A stretch of 64,000 bases of DNA, taken from positions 35,537 to 99,536 of the forward strand of contig JAPPLU010000068.1 in the NCBI GenBank assembly GCA_028874075.1, read 5' to 3'. Shown piece after piece: positions 55,589-64,000 of the stretch. Positions within the stretch are counted from its first letter, which is position 1. Every line of letters starts with the position of its first letter. This DNA is from Chloroflexota bacterium (GTDB lineage: Bacteria > Chloroflexota > Dehalococcoidia > Lucifugimonadales > UBA3495). A program made the translations under genes and the position numbers. The notes beneath the pieces were generated by a model, which worked only from the letters and a program-made list of their open reading frames with translations, was not told where the DNA came from and did no database searches.

Positions 55589-56063
55589 TGAGAATTCCAA
55601 GCTATCCTTTAGGCTCTTGAATTGACGGACCTTTTCTGCCAAATACTTCAAGCTTGCCGGAACCCTTCATGCAGGCCCGGGCGATGGAATCCTCCTGACG
55701 GAAACCACGGCTATCGTCGATACTGGCAGCATCTGCTCAGTCCGGCTTCCGTTTTGCCTCAAAGACGTGGGAATCGTCTCCGAATGAATATGGATTCTGA
55801 ATTGGCCGATGGCCGGGAAGTGCGGCCAGATATGGCGAAGGTGGTAATCGGGCCTAATAGCGAGGAGTGTAATCGGGCCAACATCTATGGCACCGCCGAC
55901 TGCCAAACCTTGCTTGGGATCGATACACTTGCAGGTTTCGACCATGAAGTCGGCCCCGCAAACCGACGCCTCGTCCCGGCCGGGCTTTTCCGAGCCTGAC
56001 AACCGCCACATTTGCGCTATAATACCCAATTGATTTACTCCCCTCCGTAGAGGTAATTCAAGA
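55589..56063. other. Intergenic before ileS
   Basis: About 475 bp. Open frames on both strands lack recognisable domains and ribosome sites. The only clear signal is the ileS promoter at its right end. No T-box specifier or GGTACC-type element is visible. Confidence 0.55.
55996..56023 (+). promoter_or_regulatory. ileS promoter
   Basis: CTGACA (55996-56001), 16-bp spacer, TATAAT (56018-56023), 40 bp before the ileS ATG. Confidence 0.75.
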
Positions 56064-59000
56064 ATGTTTACTCCCGTGCCCAGCCGCGTCAGCATGCCGG
56101 AGCTTGATGCCCGGATTTTGCAGTACTGGAAGGACAACGACGTCTTCCGCCGTACCGAATCAGAGAGACCCGATGCACCCCTTTTTATGCTCTACGAAGG
56201 GCCGCCCACTGCCAACGGCAGTCCTGGCATCCACCACGTCCTGGCTCGAGTCTTCAAGGACGTGATTTGCCGTTACCGCACCATGAAGGGTTATCGCTGC
56301 CTCCGCAAGGGCGGCTGGGACACCCACGGTCTTCCGGTGGAACTGGAAATCGAAAAGGAACTGGGCCTCAGTTCCAAGCGGGAAATCGAGGAATTCGGCA
56401 TCGAGAAGTTCAACCAGCGATGCCGTGAAAGCGTCTTCCGCTACGTTAAGGAATGGGAGGTTCTCACCGACCGCATCGGTTTCTGGGTGGACATGGAGGA
56501 CCCTTACGTCACCCTGCACAACGACTTTATCGAGACCGGTTGGTGGATTCTCAAGCAACTTTGGGACGATGGCCTCCTATATGAAGGTCTGCGGGGCACA
56601 CCCCATTGCCCCCGCTGCGAGACCAGCCTTAGCTCTCACGAAGTCGCCCTCGGTTATCAAGAAAACACTCCCGACCCTTCCGTATTCGTCAAATTCCGCC
56701 TGACCCAGCCATCCGACGCTCTGCAGATTGCAACTGACATGCCGACTTACCTGCTGGCCTGGACCACAACTCCCTGGACTCTTCCCGGCAACACCGCCCT
56801 GGCCGTTGTCGCCGGCGCCCAGTACTCAGTAGTGGAATTGGAAGCAGACAGCGGGAAAGAAAGGCTCATCCTCGCCTCGGAATTGCTCGGATCCAACATC
56901 CAGAACGGACATTCGGTGGTGGGAGAGGTCAAGGGCGCCGACCTGGTTGGTTGCCGATACGAGCCCCTTTACTCCCCGCTTCAATACGGGACCGAAATCC
57001 GCCAGTTCTTCCAGCGGAATGGTCCCGCCGGTACAACCGCTACCGACCTGGTGTCGTCCCAGGACTTTGACCCCCAGGTAGTGGCCGGCGATTTCGTCTC
57101 CATGGAAGACGGCACCGGTATCGTCCACATCGCGCCGGCCTTCGGTGACGAAGACCTGGGCCTGGGTCGCGAAAAGGAACTGGCCTTCGTCCAGCCCGTC
57201 AACCTTCAGGGGCTGGTGACCGGCAACTACCCCTTTGCCGGAAAGTTCGTCAAGGAAGCCGACGAGGACATCATGCAGGACCTGGCCGACCGGGGTCTGC
57301 TCCACCGCCGCGACATTTACCGCCACACTTACCCATTCTGCTGGCGGTGCGACACTCCCCTCCTCTACTACGCCAAGTCATCCTGGTACATTCGCACCAC
57401 GGCCCACAAGGACCGGCTGGTGGAGGGCAACAGCGCAATCAACTGGTACCCCGACTACATCCGGGAAGGGCGGTTTGGCGAATGGCTGCGCAACAACGTG
57501 GACTGGGCCATATCCCGCGAACGGTACTGGGGCACTCCCATTCCCATCTGGCAGTGCCAGGAGTGCAACAACCGCCTTTGCGTGGGCAGCGTTGACGAAC
57601 TAAAGGAACATTGCAATGGCGCCCGTGACGGCCTGGACGGCCTCGACCTGCACCGTCCCTACGTCGACGACGTGGTCTTTTCCTGCCCTCGGTCAGAGTG
57701 CGGCGGTGAGATGCGGCGCATCCCCGAAGTAATGGATGCCTGGTTTGACTCCGGCGCCATGCCCTTCGCCCAGTGGCACTACCCCTTCGATAACCCGGAC
57801 ATTTCCGCCGATGGCCGCTTCCCTGCCGACTATATTTGCGAAGCGGTGGACCAGACCCGGGGCTGGTTCTACAGCCTGCACGCCCTGGCCACCCTCCTTA
57901 AGGGTGAACCGTCCTACAAGAACGTAATTTGCCTTGGCCTTATTCTGGACAGCCGCGGTCAGAAGATGAGCAAGCACGTCGGCAATGTGGTCCAGCCCTC
58001 CACCGTGCTGGACGCCCACGGCGCCGATGCCCTGCGCTGGTATCTTTTCACTGCGTCCCATCCCGGCGAACCCCGCCGTTTTTCCGACAAGCTGGTCAAC
58101 GAAACCCTGCGCCGGGTGCTGCTGACCCTCTGGAACGTATTTTCCTTCTTCACCAACTACGCCAGCATCGACAACTTCCATCCCGACCAGGTGCCAGCCG
58201 ACTGGAAGCCCGAGAATGAACTGGACCGCTGGATCCTGTCCGAGCTGAATGTGCTGGTAGAGCAGGTGGACAGCTACCTGGAAGACTACAATCCCACCGA
58301 CTCCGGACGCAGGCTCCAGGAGTTCATCGACCAGCTTTCCAACTGGTATGTCCGGCGCAGCCGTCGCCGCTTCTGGAAGAGCGAAAACGACACCGACAAG
58401 CTGTCGGCCTACGCGACCTTGCATAGTTGCCTGGTTACGGTGGCCCGCCTGATGGCTCCTCTTGCTCCCTTCATGTCCGAGGAAATCTACCGGAGTCTGG
58501 TCTGCTCCGTTGATCCAACAGCTCCCGACAGCGTCCACCTGGACGCTTACCCGGTTGCCGACCAGACCCTCATAGATCGTGAACTAATGGCCGCCACGCG
58601 TCTGGCCATGCAGGTTTCCAGCATGGGCCGCGCCGCTCGCTCCAAGGCGGGCGTCAAGGTCCGACAACCTCTGGCTGAGGTAAAGGTCTGGGGCAACGCC
58701 CCGCACCTTAATCAAGTCAGGTCCCAGATTCTCGAAGAGCTGAACATTAAGCAGCTTACCGTGCTGGAGGACTTTGAGGGCGAGGCCCAGGGCTACCACG
58801 ACCAGGTCAGGGAAGGCGTCCAGTCAAATGGCAATGGCGAATTTACCGGTCACGGTCTTCAGCAGGTGGACAACTACTGGGTGTCTATCGAACCCGGCTG
58901 CCTGGTTGCCCTTGATACTCGGGTTACCCCCGAATTAGCCGACGAGGGCATGGCGCGGGAGATCGCCCACCGAATCCAGGGTCTGCGCCGCAATGCCCAG

Positions 59001-59198
59001 TTCGACCTCACCGACCGGATAGTTACCTACTATCAAGGCCCCGAGGAGCTGGGCAGGGTGATGCAAAGCCATGCCGATTACATTAGCCAGGAAACCCTCA
59101 GTGAACAGTTGGTACCGGGCGCTCTGGCGGATGCCGAAGGCAGCGAGACCCAGAAGGTTGAGGGAATGGAAGTCACCCTGGCCGTGAAGCGGCTGTAG
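56064..59198 (+). CDS. ileS: Isoleucyl-tRNA synthetase
   Basis: Charges tRNA-Ile, with editing of valine. 1044 residues, class I fold. The HIGH-type signature is A-N-G-S-P-G-I-H-H-V-L at residues 50-60, the pattern of the IleRS2 (eukaryote-like) type, and the second is G-Q-K-M-S-K-H-V-G-N. T-W-T-T-P-W-T-L-P-G-N-T-A-L marks the editing domain; the C-terminal half is the anticodon-binding helical domain. The length also fits type 2. A promoter lies upstream; mutM follows 56 bp later and may be co-transcribed. Confidence 0.96.
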   Translation: MFTPVPSRVSMPELDARILQYWKDNDVFRRTESERPDAPLFMLYEGPPTANGSPGIHHVLARVFKDVICRYRTMKGYRCLRKGGWDTHGLPVELEIEKELGLSSKREIEEFGIEKFNQRCRESVFRYVKEWEVLTDRIGFWVDMEDPYVTLHNDFIETGWWILKQLWDDGLLYEGLRGTPHCPRCETSLSSHEVALGYQENTPDPSVFVKFRLTQPSDALQIATDMPTYLLAWTTTPWTLPGNTALAVVAGAQYSVVELEADSGKERLILASELLGSNIQNGHSVVGEVKGADLVGCRYEPLYSPLQYGTEIRQFFQRNGPAGTTATDLVSSQDFDPQVVAGDFVSMEDGTGIVHIAPAFGDEDLGLGREKELAFVQPVNLQGLVTGNYPFAGKFVKEADEDIMQDLADRGLLHRRDIYRHTYPFCWRCDTPLLYYAKSSWYIRTTAHKDRLVEGNSAINWYPDYIREGRFGEWLRNNVDWAISRERYWGTPIPIWQCQECNNRLCVGSVDELKEHCNGARDGLDGLDLHRPYVDDVVFSCPRSECGGEMRRIPEVMDAWFDSGAMPFAQWHYPFDNPDISADGRFPADYICEAVDQTRGWFYSLHALATLLKGEPSYKNVICLGLILDSRGQKMSKHVGNVVQPSTVLDAHGADALRWYLFTASHPGEPRRFSDKLVNETLRRVLLTLWNVFSFFTNYASIDNFHPDQVPADWKPENELDRWILSELNVLVEQVDSYLEDYNPTDSGRRLQEFIDQLSNWYVRRSRRRFWKSENDTDKLSAYATLHSCLVTVARLMAPLAPFMSEEIYRSLVCSVDPTAPDSVHLDAYPVADQTLIDRELMAATRLAMQVSSMGRAARSKAGVKVRQPLAEVKVWGNAPHLNQVRSQILEELNIKQLTVLEDFEGEAQGYHDQVREGVQSNGNGEFTGHGLQQVDNYWVSIEPGCLVALDTRVTPELADEGMAREIAHRIQGLRRNAQFDLTDRIVTYYQGPEELGRVMQSHADYISQETLSEQLVPGALADAEGSETQKVEGMEVTLAVKRL

Positions 59199-59254
59199 GC
59201 GGCGGCCGTAGTCCTGTCGCATAACCTTTTGCACGGGGTCCGTCTGACAAACCT

Positions 59255-60070
59255 ATGCCCGAACTGCCAGAAGTCGAAAACGCCCGGCGTATCCTGCTTC
59301 GTGCGGAATTGCCGGGCCGTTCCATCACTCGGGCTAACGTAGGCTGGGCCCCCACCGTAAAACTGCCTTCCCTCGAGGACTTTGTTCTTGGCCTGCCCCT
59401 AAAGCAAATATTGTCGGTCAACCGACGCGGCAAGTACATCCTTCTGCCCCTGGATTCCGACGAGACTTTCATCATCCACTTAGGCATGACCGGCGGCGTC
59501 AGCGTCCAACCCTCCGACAGGGAAGTCGATCCCATGGTTCGCCATACCTTTTCTCTGGACGACGGCCGTGTCCTCTGGTTTCGCGACTCCCGCAAGTTCG
59601 GGCACCTTTGGCTTACTTCCGATCTTCCTTCCACCCTCCCTCCCCTGGGACCTGAACCTCTATCCGACGATCTAACCGTCGACTATCTTTCGGCCAGATT
59701 CCGCGACCGGAACGCACCGGCCAAGGCCCTGCTGCTTGAGCAATCGGTGGTTGCCGGCCTGGGTAATCTGTACGTGGACGAGTCTCTCTTCCAAGCACAT
59801 ATAAACCCAACACGCAAGGCGGGCGGCCTTACCACAGCAGAGCTGGAGAGTCTGAAGGACTGCATAGTCAACAGCCTCACCATCGCCATCGCAATCTACG
59901 ACCGGGCCCGCGACGAACACTGGCCCGACCCGCCCTCGGCCCTCCACACCTGGACCGTCCCTCGCACCGAGGGGGAACCCTGTCCCAAATGCGGCACGCC
60001 GATCGTTGCCCTCCGCGTTCGAGCTCGGGGCACCTTCCTCTGCCCATCCTGCCAGCCGCCGGAATCGTGA
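59255..60070 (+). CDS. mutM: Formamidopyrimidine-DNA glycosylase
   Basis: Removes oxidised purines such as 8-oxoguanine and nicks the abasic site. 271 residues: catalytic M-P-E-L-P-E-V-E (Pro2, Glu3), V-N-R-R-G-K-Y-I, I-H-L-G-M-T-G, H2TH motif V-V-A-G-L-G-N-L-Y-V-D-E-S-L-F, and a C-terminal zinc finger C-P-K-C...C-P-S-C. All key residues are present. Downstream of ileS on the same strand. Confidence 0.95.
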   Translation: MPELPEVENARRILLRAELPGRSITRANVGWAPTVKLPSLEDFVLGLPLKQILSVNRRGKYILLPLDSDETFIIHLGMTGGVSVQPSDREVDPMVRHTFSLDDGRVLWFRDSRKFGHLWLTSDLPSTLPPLGPEPLSDDLTVDYLSARFRDRNAPAKALLLEQSVVAGLGNLYVDESLFQAHINPTRKAGGLTTAELESLKDCIVNSLTIAIAIYDRARDEHWPDPPSALHTWTVPRTEGEPCPKCGTPIVALRVRARGTFLCPSCQPPES

Positions 60071-60403
60071 ATTCCACTCACCTTCGCATTCTTTCCCGGC
60101 CTGCCCCCGCCTCCTTGCAAACCTGCATAACCAACCTCCAACATAGGACTATGGCTCCTTCAAGCACACGCCTCATCATAGAAGGGAGCTCTTGTGGCCG
60201 CCCTTCCCAAGTATCCCCTTCCCCTTGACTGGGTTGGGTCAGGATGGAGTCACTGGTACCAACCAAAACGGGACAGAATGGGAGAGAATGGGACGAAATC
60301 AAAAATTTCCACCTTTGTCCTCCTTGGACGACGGGAAAGATGAATGAAAGAAAAGAGTCAACATTTCGATACACGCCAGCCGTGCTTACAATGTCCGTAG
60401 TGG

Positions 60404-60432
60404 TTGACGCTTTTCGGCGCCTTGCATACAAT
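60404..60432 (+). promoter_or_regulatory. Promoter of the DapA-MfnB-TusA fusion gene
   Basis: TTGACG (60404-60409), 17-bp spacer, TACAAT (60427-60432), two mismatches to consensus in all. The transcript leader would be about 135 nt. Nothing else is seen in the 505-bp gap 60071-60575. Confidence 0.7.
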
Positions 60433-60575
60433 TGTCCTGTTTGAGGACCAGTGGATTCAGGTACGGTTCCGTTCGCCAATTGCGTTTTGGTGGGTACATA
60501 TTCTGGTGGCCTTTACAGGCATAAATCGGTTTCGGGCTCAACGCCCCACAAACCAAACTCGGAAGGTGATTTTCA

Positions 60576-62636
60576 ATGGCTGACTATAGAAAACACGAGG
60601 CTCAGGAGTGGGCGTGGGGGTTCCTTAAGGACCAGTGGACCACCATTATGACGCCCTTTACGCCTGACAATCGCATCGACGAAGAAGGCCTCCGCCGGAA
60701 CATGCGCTATATTCAGAGCCTGGGCACCCGGGGCGGTGGCTGCACTTGGGGCATGGGTGAGTTCTGGAGCCTTACCTTTGACGAGCGCACCCGTGTTATG
60801 GACGTGGTGGCCGACGAGGCCGCCGGTCGCTGGGGCATCGCCGCTCATGTTACCCACACCTCCGTTAAGGACATGCTGGCTTTGGCTGACCGCGCCGAGT
60901 CTGACGGTTTCGACCTCCTGGTAGTAGCCCCTCCGTATATGGTCGCCAAGACCGAAGAGGTCGTTTACGACTACGTAAAGGCGTTGGCTGACCACACAAA
61001 TCTGGCCATCATGTTCTACAACTCACCCCAGTTCGGCATTGTTATGAGCCCCCAGGGGTTGAAGCGCCTTTGCCAGATTCCCAACGTGGTTGGCGTCAAG
61101 GAGGCCAGCTTCAACCAGCAGACTTCCATAGAGACCCACTTGCTCGTTGGCAAGCAGTCCATCATCAGCACACCCGACGAGTGGATATACCCCAAGGCCA
61201 GGGAGCTTGGCTTCCACCAGCAGGTAATGTTCGCCAACACCTCCGACTGGCGGTTCGACACCCCCGAATGCAACAACTACGTCCAGTTCATTAACCGGGC
61301 CAGCAAGGGCGACCTGGACCTGGATTTCTACGACAAGCATCTGAAAGACCTGAAGGCCCTTTCCGACAAGTGGTGGGGCGGCACCGTAAAGAAGTCAGGC
61401 GGCGTCCTTCCCGCGCCCATGTGCAAGTACTGGGGTGAACTGATGGGCATGGCCGGCGGTCACGTCCGGCCCCCGCTTATGCCCTTGACCGAGGACGAAA
61501 AGGCGGAGCTTAAGCGCGAGCTCATGCCCCTGATCCCGCGCCGTCAGGCGGGCACCGTACCCGCCCAGGCACGGGCTCACGCGCCGTGGCTCAACGAAGG
61601 CATAGGCAGCGGCGCCGAAGGCTCCGGCATGATGCTCCTGGTCAGTGTCCAGGACATGCCCGAGGCTTTGGAGGCCGACCGGGGCGGCGCCGACATCATC
61701 GACGTCAAGAACCTACAGGAGGCTCTGGTGGGTTCCGGCCACCCCAACCTGGTGGAAGAAGTACGCCGCCGCATACCGGCCCACAAGCACGTAAGCGTTA
61801 CCCTGGGCGTTGTTCCCAACCAGGCAGGCACAGTGGCCATGGCCGTTAAGGCCGCCGGCATGCTCGATGCCACTTCGGTCAAGGTAGGGTTCTGCGAGGC
61901 CGACTACGAGACAGCCGTGGAAATCCTTCAGGGCGCTCGTGCTGCCCTCAAGGGCTACGATACCAAGCTCATTGGCTCCCTTTTCGCCGACAACCACCTG
62001 TTCAAGGGCGGCCTTGACCCCGACTTGATGGTCAAACTGGCCATCGAAGGCCAGTGCGACGGCTTCCTGATCGACACCCTTACCAAGGATGGTCGCAACC
62101 TGTTCGACTTCATCCCCGAAGCCCGTTTGCGGGAGATGGTGATGGAGGCCAAGCAGGCTGGCCTCAGCACTGCCCTCTCCGGTCACCTTAAGCTCGACAA
62201 CCTCGATGAACTGGCCCGCGTTAACCCGGACATCGTCGGCGTCCGGGGCGCCGTCTGCTCCAGCGGCGAACGCGACCGGGCAGTGGCCTGGGAGGCGGTG
62301 GCCCACTTCAAGGAACAGTTGGACCTGCGAAAGTCCGGCCAAATAGATGTTCGCCGCCAGCCGGTAACCTCCAACGGCAATGGCAATGGCAACGGCCACC
62401 GCGACGGGTGGGCCGTGATTGACGGGCGCGGCAAGAACTGCGCCGGAGTTATCGCCGCCCTCAGCCGCCAGATGGACGACGACCGGGGCTCCTTCGTCGA
62501 AGCTATCCTCCACGACGCCCTGAACATCTACGATGTTATCTACTGGGCCGAGCAGGCAGGTCATAGGCTCCTCACCCAGCGAAAGGAAGACGACGGTACT
62601 CTGCGGGTGTTGATCCAGCCCTTCGGCAGCAAATAG
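60576..62636 (+). CDS. DapA-type aldolase / MfnB-type furan-phosphate synthase / TusA-like fusion protein
   Basis: A single 686-residue chain with three recognisable parts. Residues 15-325: dihydrodipicolinate-synthase/N-acetylneuraminate-lyase superfamily barrel, Schiff-base Lys K175 (V-G-V-K-E-A-S) and Tyr Y148 (F-Y-N-S). Residues 352-590: (5-formylfuran-3-yl)methyl phosphate synthase family (MfnB, DUF556), with K378 in D-I-I-D-V-K-N, K436 in V-K-V-G-F-C, D-G-F-L-I-D-T-L-T-K-D-G and S-S-G-E-R-D; that family condenses two glyceraldehyde-3-phosphates toward methanofuran. A G-N-G-N-G-N-G-H linker (601-608) leads to residues 612-684, TusA/SirA-like (D-G-R-G-K-N-C-A-G, Cys622, usual C-P here C-A). 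Own promoter; no frameshift. Function of the fusion is unknown. Confidence 0.88.
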   Translation: MADYRKHEAQEWAWGFLKDQWTTIMTPFTPDNRIDEEGLRRNMRYIQSLGTRGGGCTWGMGEFWSLTFDERTRVMDVVADEAAGRWGIAAHVTHTSVKDMLALADRAESDGFDLLVVAPPYMVAKTEEVVYDYVKALADHTNLAIMFYNSPQFGIVMSPQGLKRLCQIPNVVGVKEASFNQQTSIETHLLVGKQSIISTPDEWIYPKARELGFHQQVMFANTSDWRFDTPECNNYVQFINRASKGDLDLDFYDKHLKDLKALSDKWWGGTVKKSGGVLPAPMCKYWGELMGMAGGHVRPPLMPLTEDEKAELKRELMPLIPRRQAGTVPAQARAHAPWLNEGIGSGAEGSGMMLLVSVQDMPEALEADRGGADIIDVKNLQEALVGSGHPNLVEEVRRRIPAHKHVSVTLGVVPNQAGTVAMAVKAAGMLDATSVKVGFCEADYETAVEILQGARAALKGYDTKLIGSLFADNHLFKGGLDPDLMVKLAIEGQCDGFLIDTLTKDGRNLFDFIPEARLREMVMEAKQAGLSTALSGHLKLDNLDELARVNPDIVGVRGAVCSSGERDRAVAWEAVAHFKEQLDLRKSGQIDVRRQPVTSNGNGNGNGHRDGWAVIDGRGKNCAGVIAALSRQMDDDRGSFVEAILHDALNIYDVIYWAEQAGHRLLTQRKEDDGTLRVLIQPFGSK

Positions 62637-62671
62637 CTCGCCCCGGGCCAAAGCGACTCAAGAGACTATCA

Positions 62672-62703
62672 TCACCCCTGCTTCCAACTGTTTGCAGGGG
62701 TGA
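62672..62703 (+). terminator. Hairpin after the fusion gene
   Basis: TCACCCCTGC and GCAGGGGTGA form a 10-bp stem with a 12-nt loop, 35 bp after the stop. The T-tract (CTCAATT) is weak. Confidence 0.6.
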
Positions 62704-62805
62704 CTCAATTCAGAATCCCTCCTAGGAATCCCCTCTCTCAAGACGATAGAAAGCCAAGACGGGGCTGACTGGAAGCGTGACGTTACAGTTGGGAGGTAAC
62801 GAAGC

Positions 62806-63426
62806 TTGACTATCGAAGAACGCTGGAACCTCAAGGGAGACTACTTCGAGAACTGTAACTGCGAGATCCTCTGCCCCTGCATAGTCGGCGGAGGGCCCGC
62901 CGTCCCCACCGAAGGCCACTGCGACGTGGCATTCGCATTCCACATTCAAGAAGGCGACTACCAGGGGGTTGCCCTGGACGACCTCAACTTCGTGGTGGTG
63001 GCCTACACCCCAGGCATCATGGGCGATGGAGACTGGACTCTGGCAAACTACATCGACGAACGGGCCGACCAGTTTCAGCGAGCAGCCCTTACCCGCATAC
63101 TCTCGGGCGAAATCGGTGGCCCGTCTGAGCGGTGGATGCGCCTGACCTCCAACTACCTAGGCATCCGGTTCTGCCGGATTGACTTTCGAAGCGAGGGCCA
63201 CAGCCGCAGCGTGAACATCCCCGGCATCATCGATTTCACCGTTGAGGGCCTGGTGGTGGGCCGCAGGACCGAGGCCATGCGCCTCGAGAACACCGGCCAC
63301 CCGGTGAATTCCTCCCTTGCCATTGCCAAGGGGGCCAATAGTACCTACACCGACCACGGAATGACTTGGGATAACTCGGGCAAGAACGGCCACTACTCTA
63401 CCTTTGAATGGAAGTGGCCCTCATAG
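62806..63426 (+). CDS. DUF1326 domain protein
   Basis: A 206-residue protein of the DUF1326 family, function unknown. The conserved cysteine cluster is Y-F-E-N-C-N-C-E-I-L-C-P-C near residue 20, which looks like a metal site, and later H-S-R-S-V-N-I-P-G and the G-x-F-x-W end. The start is TTG with GGAGG nine bases upstream. Separated by a hairpin from the fusion gene; 42 bp before the DUF2277 gene, so the two small genes may form a unit. Confidence 0.85.
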   Translation: MTIEERWNLKGDYFENCNCEILCPCIVGGGPAVPTEGHCDVAFAFHIQEGDYQGVALDDLNFVVVAYTPGIMGDGDWTLANYIDERADQFQRAALTRILSGEIGGPSERWMRLTSNYLGIRFCRIDFRSEGHSRSVNIPGIIDFTVEGLVVGRRTEAMRLENTGHPVNSSLAIAKGANSTYTDHGMTWDNSGKNGHYSTFEWKWPS

Positions 63427-63468
63427 ATTCATTGACGTACTTGCGCGTTAATTTGGAGATACAACTGA

Positions 63469-63669
63469 ATGTGCCGCAGCATTAAGACTCTGCGATCCCA
63501 GGATCCTCCGGCGACTGAAGATGACATTAATGCCGCCGCCCTGCAGTTCGTCCGCAAGATCAGCGGCTACCGGGCGCCGTCCCTTGCCAACCGTGAAGCC
63601 TTCGACCAGGCGGTTGAAGAAGTCGCCGCGGCTTCGGAAAGGCTGTTGACCACCCTGCAAACCCGGTAA
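63469..63669 (+). CDS. DUF2277 family protein
   Basis: A 66-residue protein of the DUF2277 family: M-C-R-S-I-K-T-L-R at the N-terminus, A-A-L-Q-F-V-R-K-I-S-G-Y-R and an all-helical C-terminal half. Its role is unknown; related genes often sit beside small oxidoreductases. It follows the DUF1326 gene and converges with the PPOX gene on the other strand. Confidence 0.8.
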   Translation: MCRSIKTLRSQDPPATEDDINAAALQFVRKISGYRAPSLANREAFDQAVEEVAAASERLLTTLQTR

Positions 63670-63689
63670 TTGGGTGAGCGCTGAGCGAT

Positions 63690-64000
63690 TCAGGAAACGT
63701 TCCCGCCGTAGATGTGCTCCGGGACCACGATTATGGCCGACCTGCGCTGTTCCTCCATGGCTCGGTCGTATTCTTCCCAGTCCGGGTGTTCCGTGGCCGC
63801 GGCCGTACGGTAAACGTTCCGCAGGGCCATCCGTAGTTCATCCGCGTCGGTGTTGTCGGCGGACAGCAGCCGGGCAGTGCCCTGAAGAACAATGTAGGCC
63901 GACCAGTTCTCCCGCGCCACCATCAGAGAGCAGCGTGGGTTGCGCCGCAGGTTCCGCAGCTTTGCCCGGTCCTCCGTGGTGGTGAACGCAACCCCGTCCT
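63690..64000 (-). CDS. PPOX/F420-dependent flavoprotein, C-terminal part
   Basis: The gene enters from beyond the right edge; 103 codons are visible. F-T-T-T-E-D-R-A-K-L-R-N-L-R-R-N-P-R-C-S-L matches the pyridoxamine-oxidase-like split barrel of F420-dependent reductases, followed by W-S-A-Y-I-V-L-Q-G-T-A-R-L and the C-terminal R-S-A-I-I-V-V-P-E-H-I-Y-G. An internal ATG at 63923 is not the start. An F420 role fits the luciferase-like genes of this genome but FMN or haem cannot be excluded. Confidence 0.85.
   Translation of the reverse strand, partial: DGVAFTTTEDRAKLRNLRRNPRCSLMVARENWSAYIVLQGTARLLSADNTDADELRMALRNVYRTAAATEHPDWEEYDRAMEEQRRSAIIVVPEHIYGGNVS

Noticed and set aside
55589..56063. 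Possible T-box leader for ileS
   Set aside because: No T-box sequence, specifier loop or terminator pair was visible.
55622..56137. Open frames on both strands before ileS
   Set aside because: No domain pattern, no ribosome site, and the ileS promoter and coding start lie within them.

Overview
The window is about 64 kb of a fairly GC-rich bacterial chromosome. Gene content points to a Chloroflexota genome of the Dehalococcoidia/SAR202 type. That assignment is an inference from two luciferase-like flavin monooxygenases, paired acyl-CoA dehydrogenases beside a fused ETF, an Abhydrolase_10-type hydrolase, an F420-type PPOX flavoprotein, zinc-type uS14 and frequent TTG starts. No rRNA gene is present to confirm it.

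Layout. 1-3358 (minus): secreted cadherin/Calx-beta-like repeat protein, split by a one-base frameshift and running off the left edge. 3701-4430: decayed IS481-family copy. 4894-8520 (minus): metal-dependent phosphodiesterase and a large alpha/beta hydrolase. 8842-9879: luciferase-like oxidoreductase. 9962-13651: a nucleoside hydrolase gene cut in two by a precisely bounded 2,728-bp IS1595-family element (10253-12980) with 23-bp terminal inverted repeats and an 8-bp target duplication; removing the element and one duplication restores a 317-residue reading frame. The element carries a transposase, three tRNA genes, a nested-hairpin RNA, a small membrane protein, an OB-fold-type lipoprotein and a small basic protein. 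13734-23754: mostly minus-strand catabolic genes (DLH hydrolase, VOC protein, LLM oxidoreductase, YHS protein, two acyl-CoA dehydrogenases, a single-chain ETF beta-alpha fusion, pncB), with a plus-strand PIG-L deacetylase between. 24010-30403 (plus): S-adenosylmethionine/methionine salvage operon behind a SAM-I riboswitch and terminator (mtnA, ASST-like propeller, mtnP, rhodanese, ahcY, metK). Then a phosphohexomutase and a CcdA-like membrane protein. 33108-54046 (minus): a long str-S10-spc-alpha ribosomal supercluster from rpsL to rpsI, including fusA, secY, adk, map, infA, rpoA and truA but no tuf. 54334-63669 (plus): GYD protein, thiD, ileS, mutM, a three-domain DapA-MfnB-TusA fusion, DUF1326 and DUF2277 proteins. 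The right edge holds the end of a PPOX/F420 flavoprotein on the minus strand.

The most unusual item is the tRNA-carrying IS1595 element. Its tRNAs look chimeric: a tRNA-Ser body with anticodon CCU (arginine codon AGG), a GAC-anticodon tRNA with a bulged anticodon stem, and a GUC-anticodon tRNA with A73 rather than the aspartate G73. The second is the 686-residue fusion of an aldolase, a furan-phosphate synthase and a sulfur-carrier-like domain. The SAM operon is coherent: metK makes SAM, ahcY recycles S-adenosylhomocysteine, mtnP and mtnA salvage methylthioadenosine, and the riboswitch would shut the set down when SAM is plentiful.
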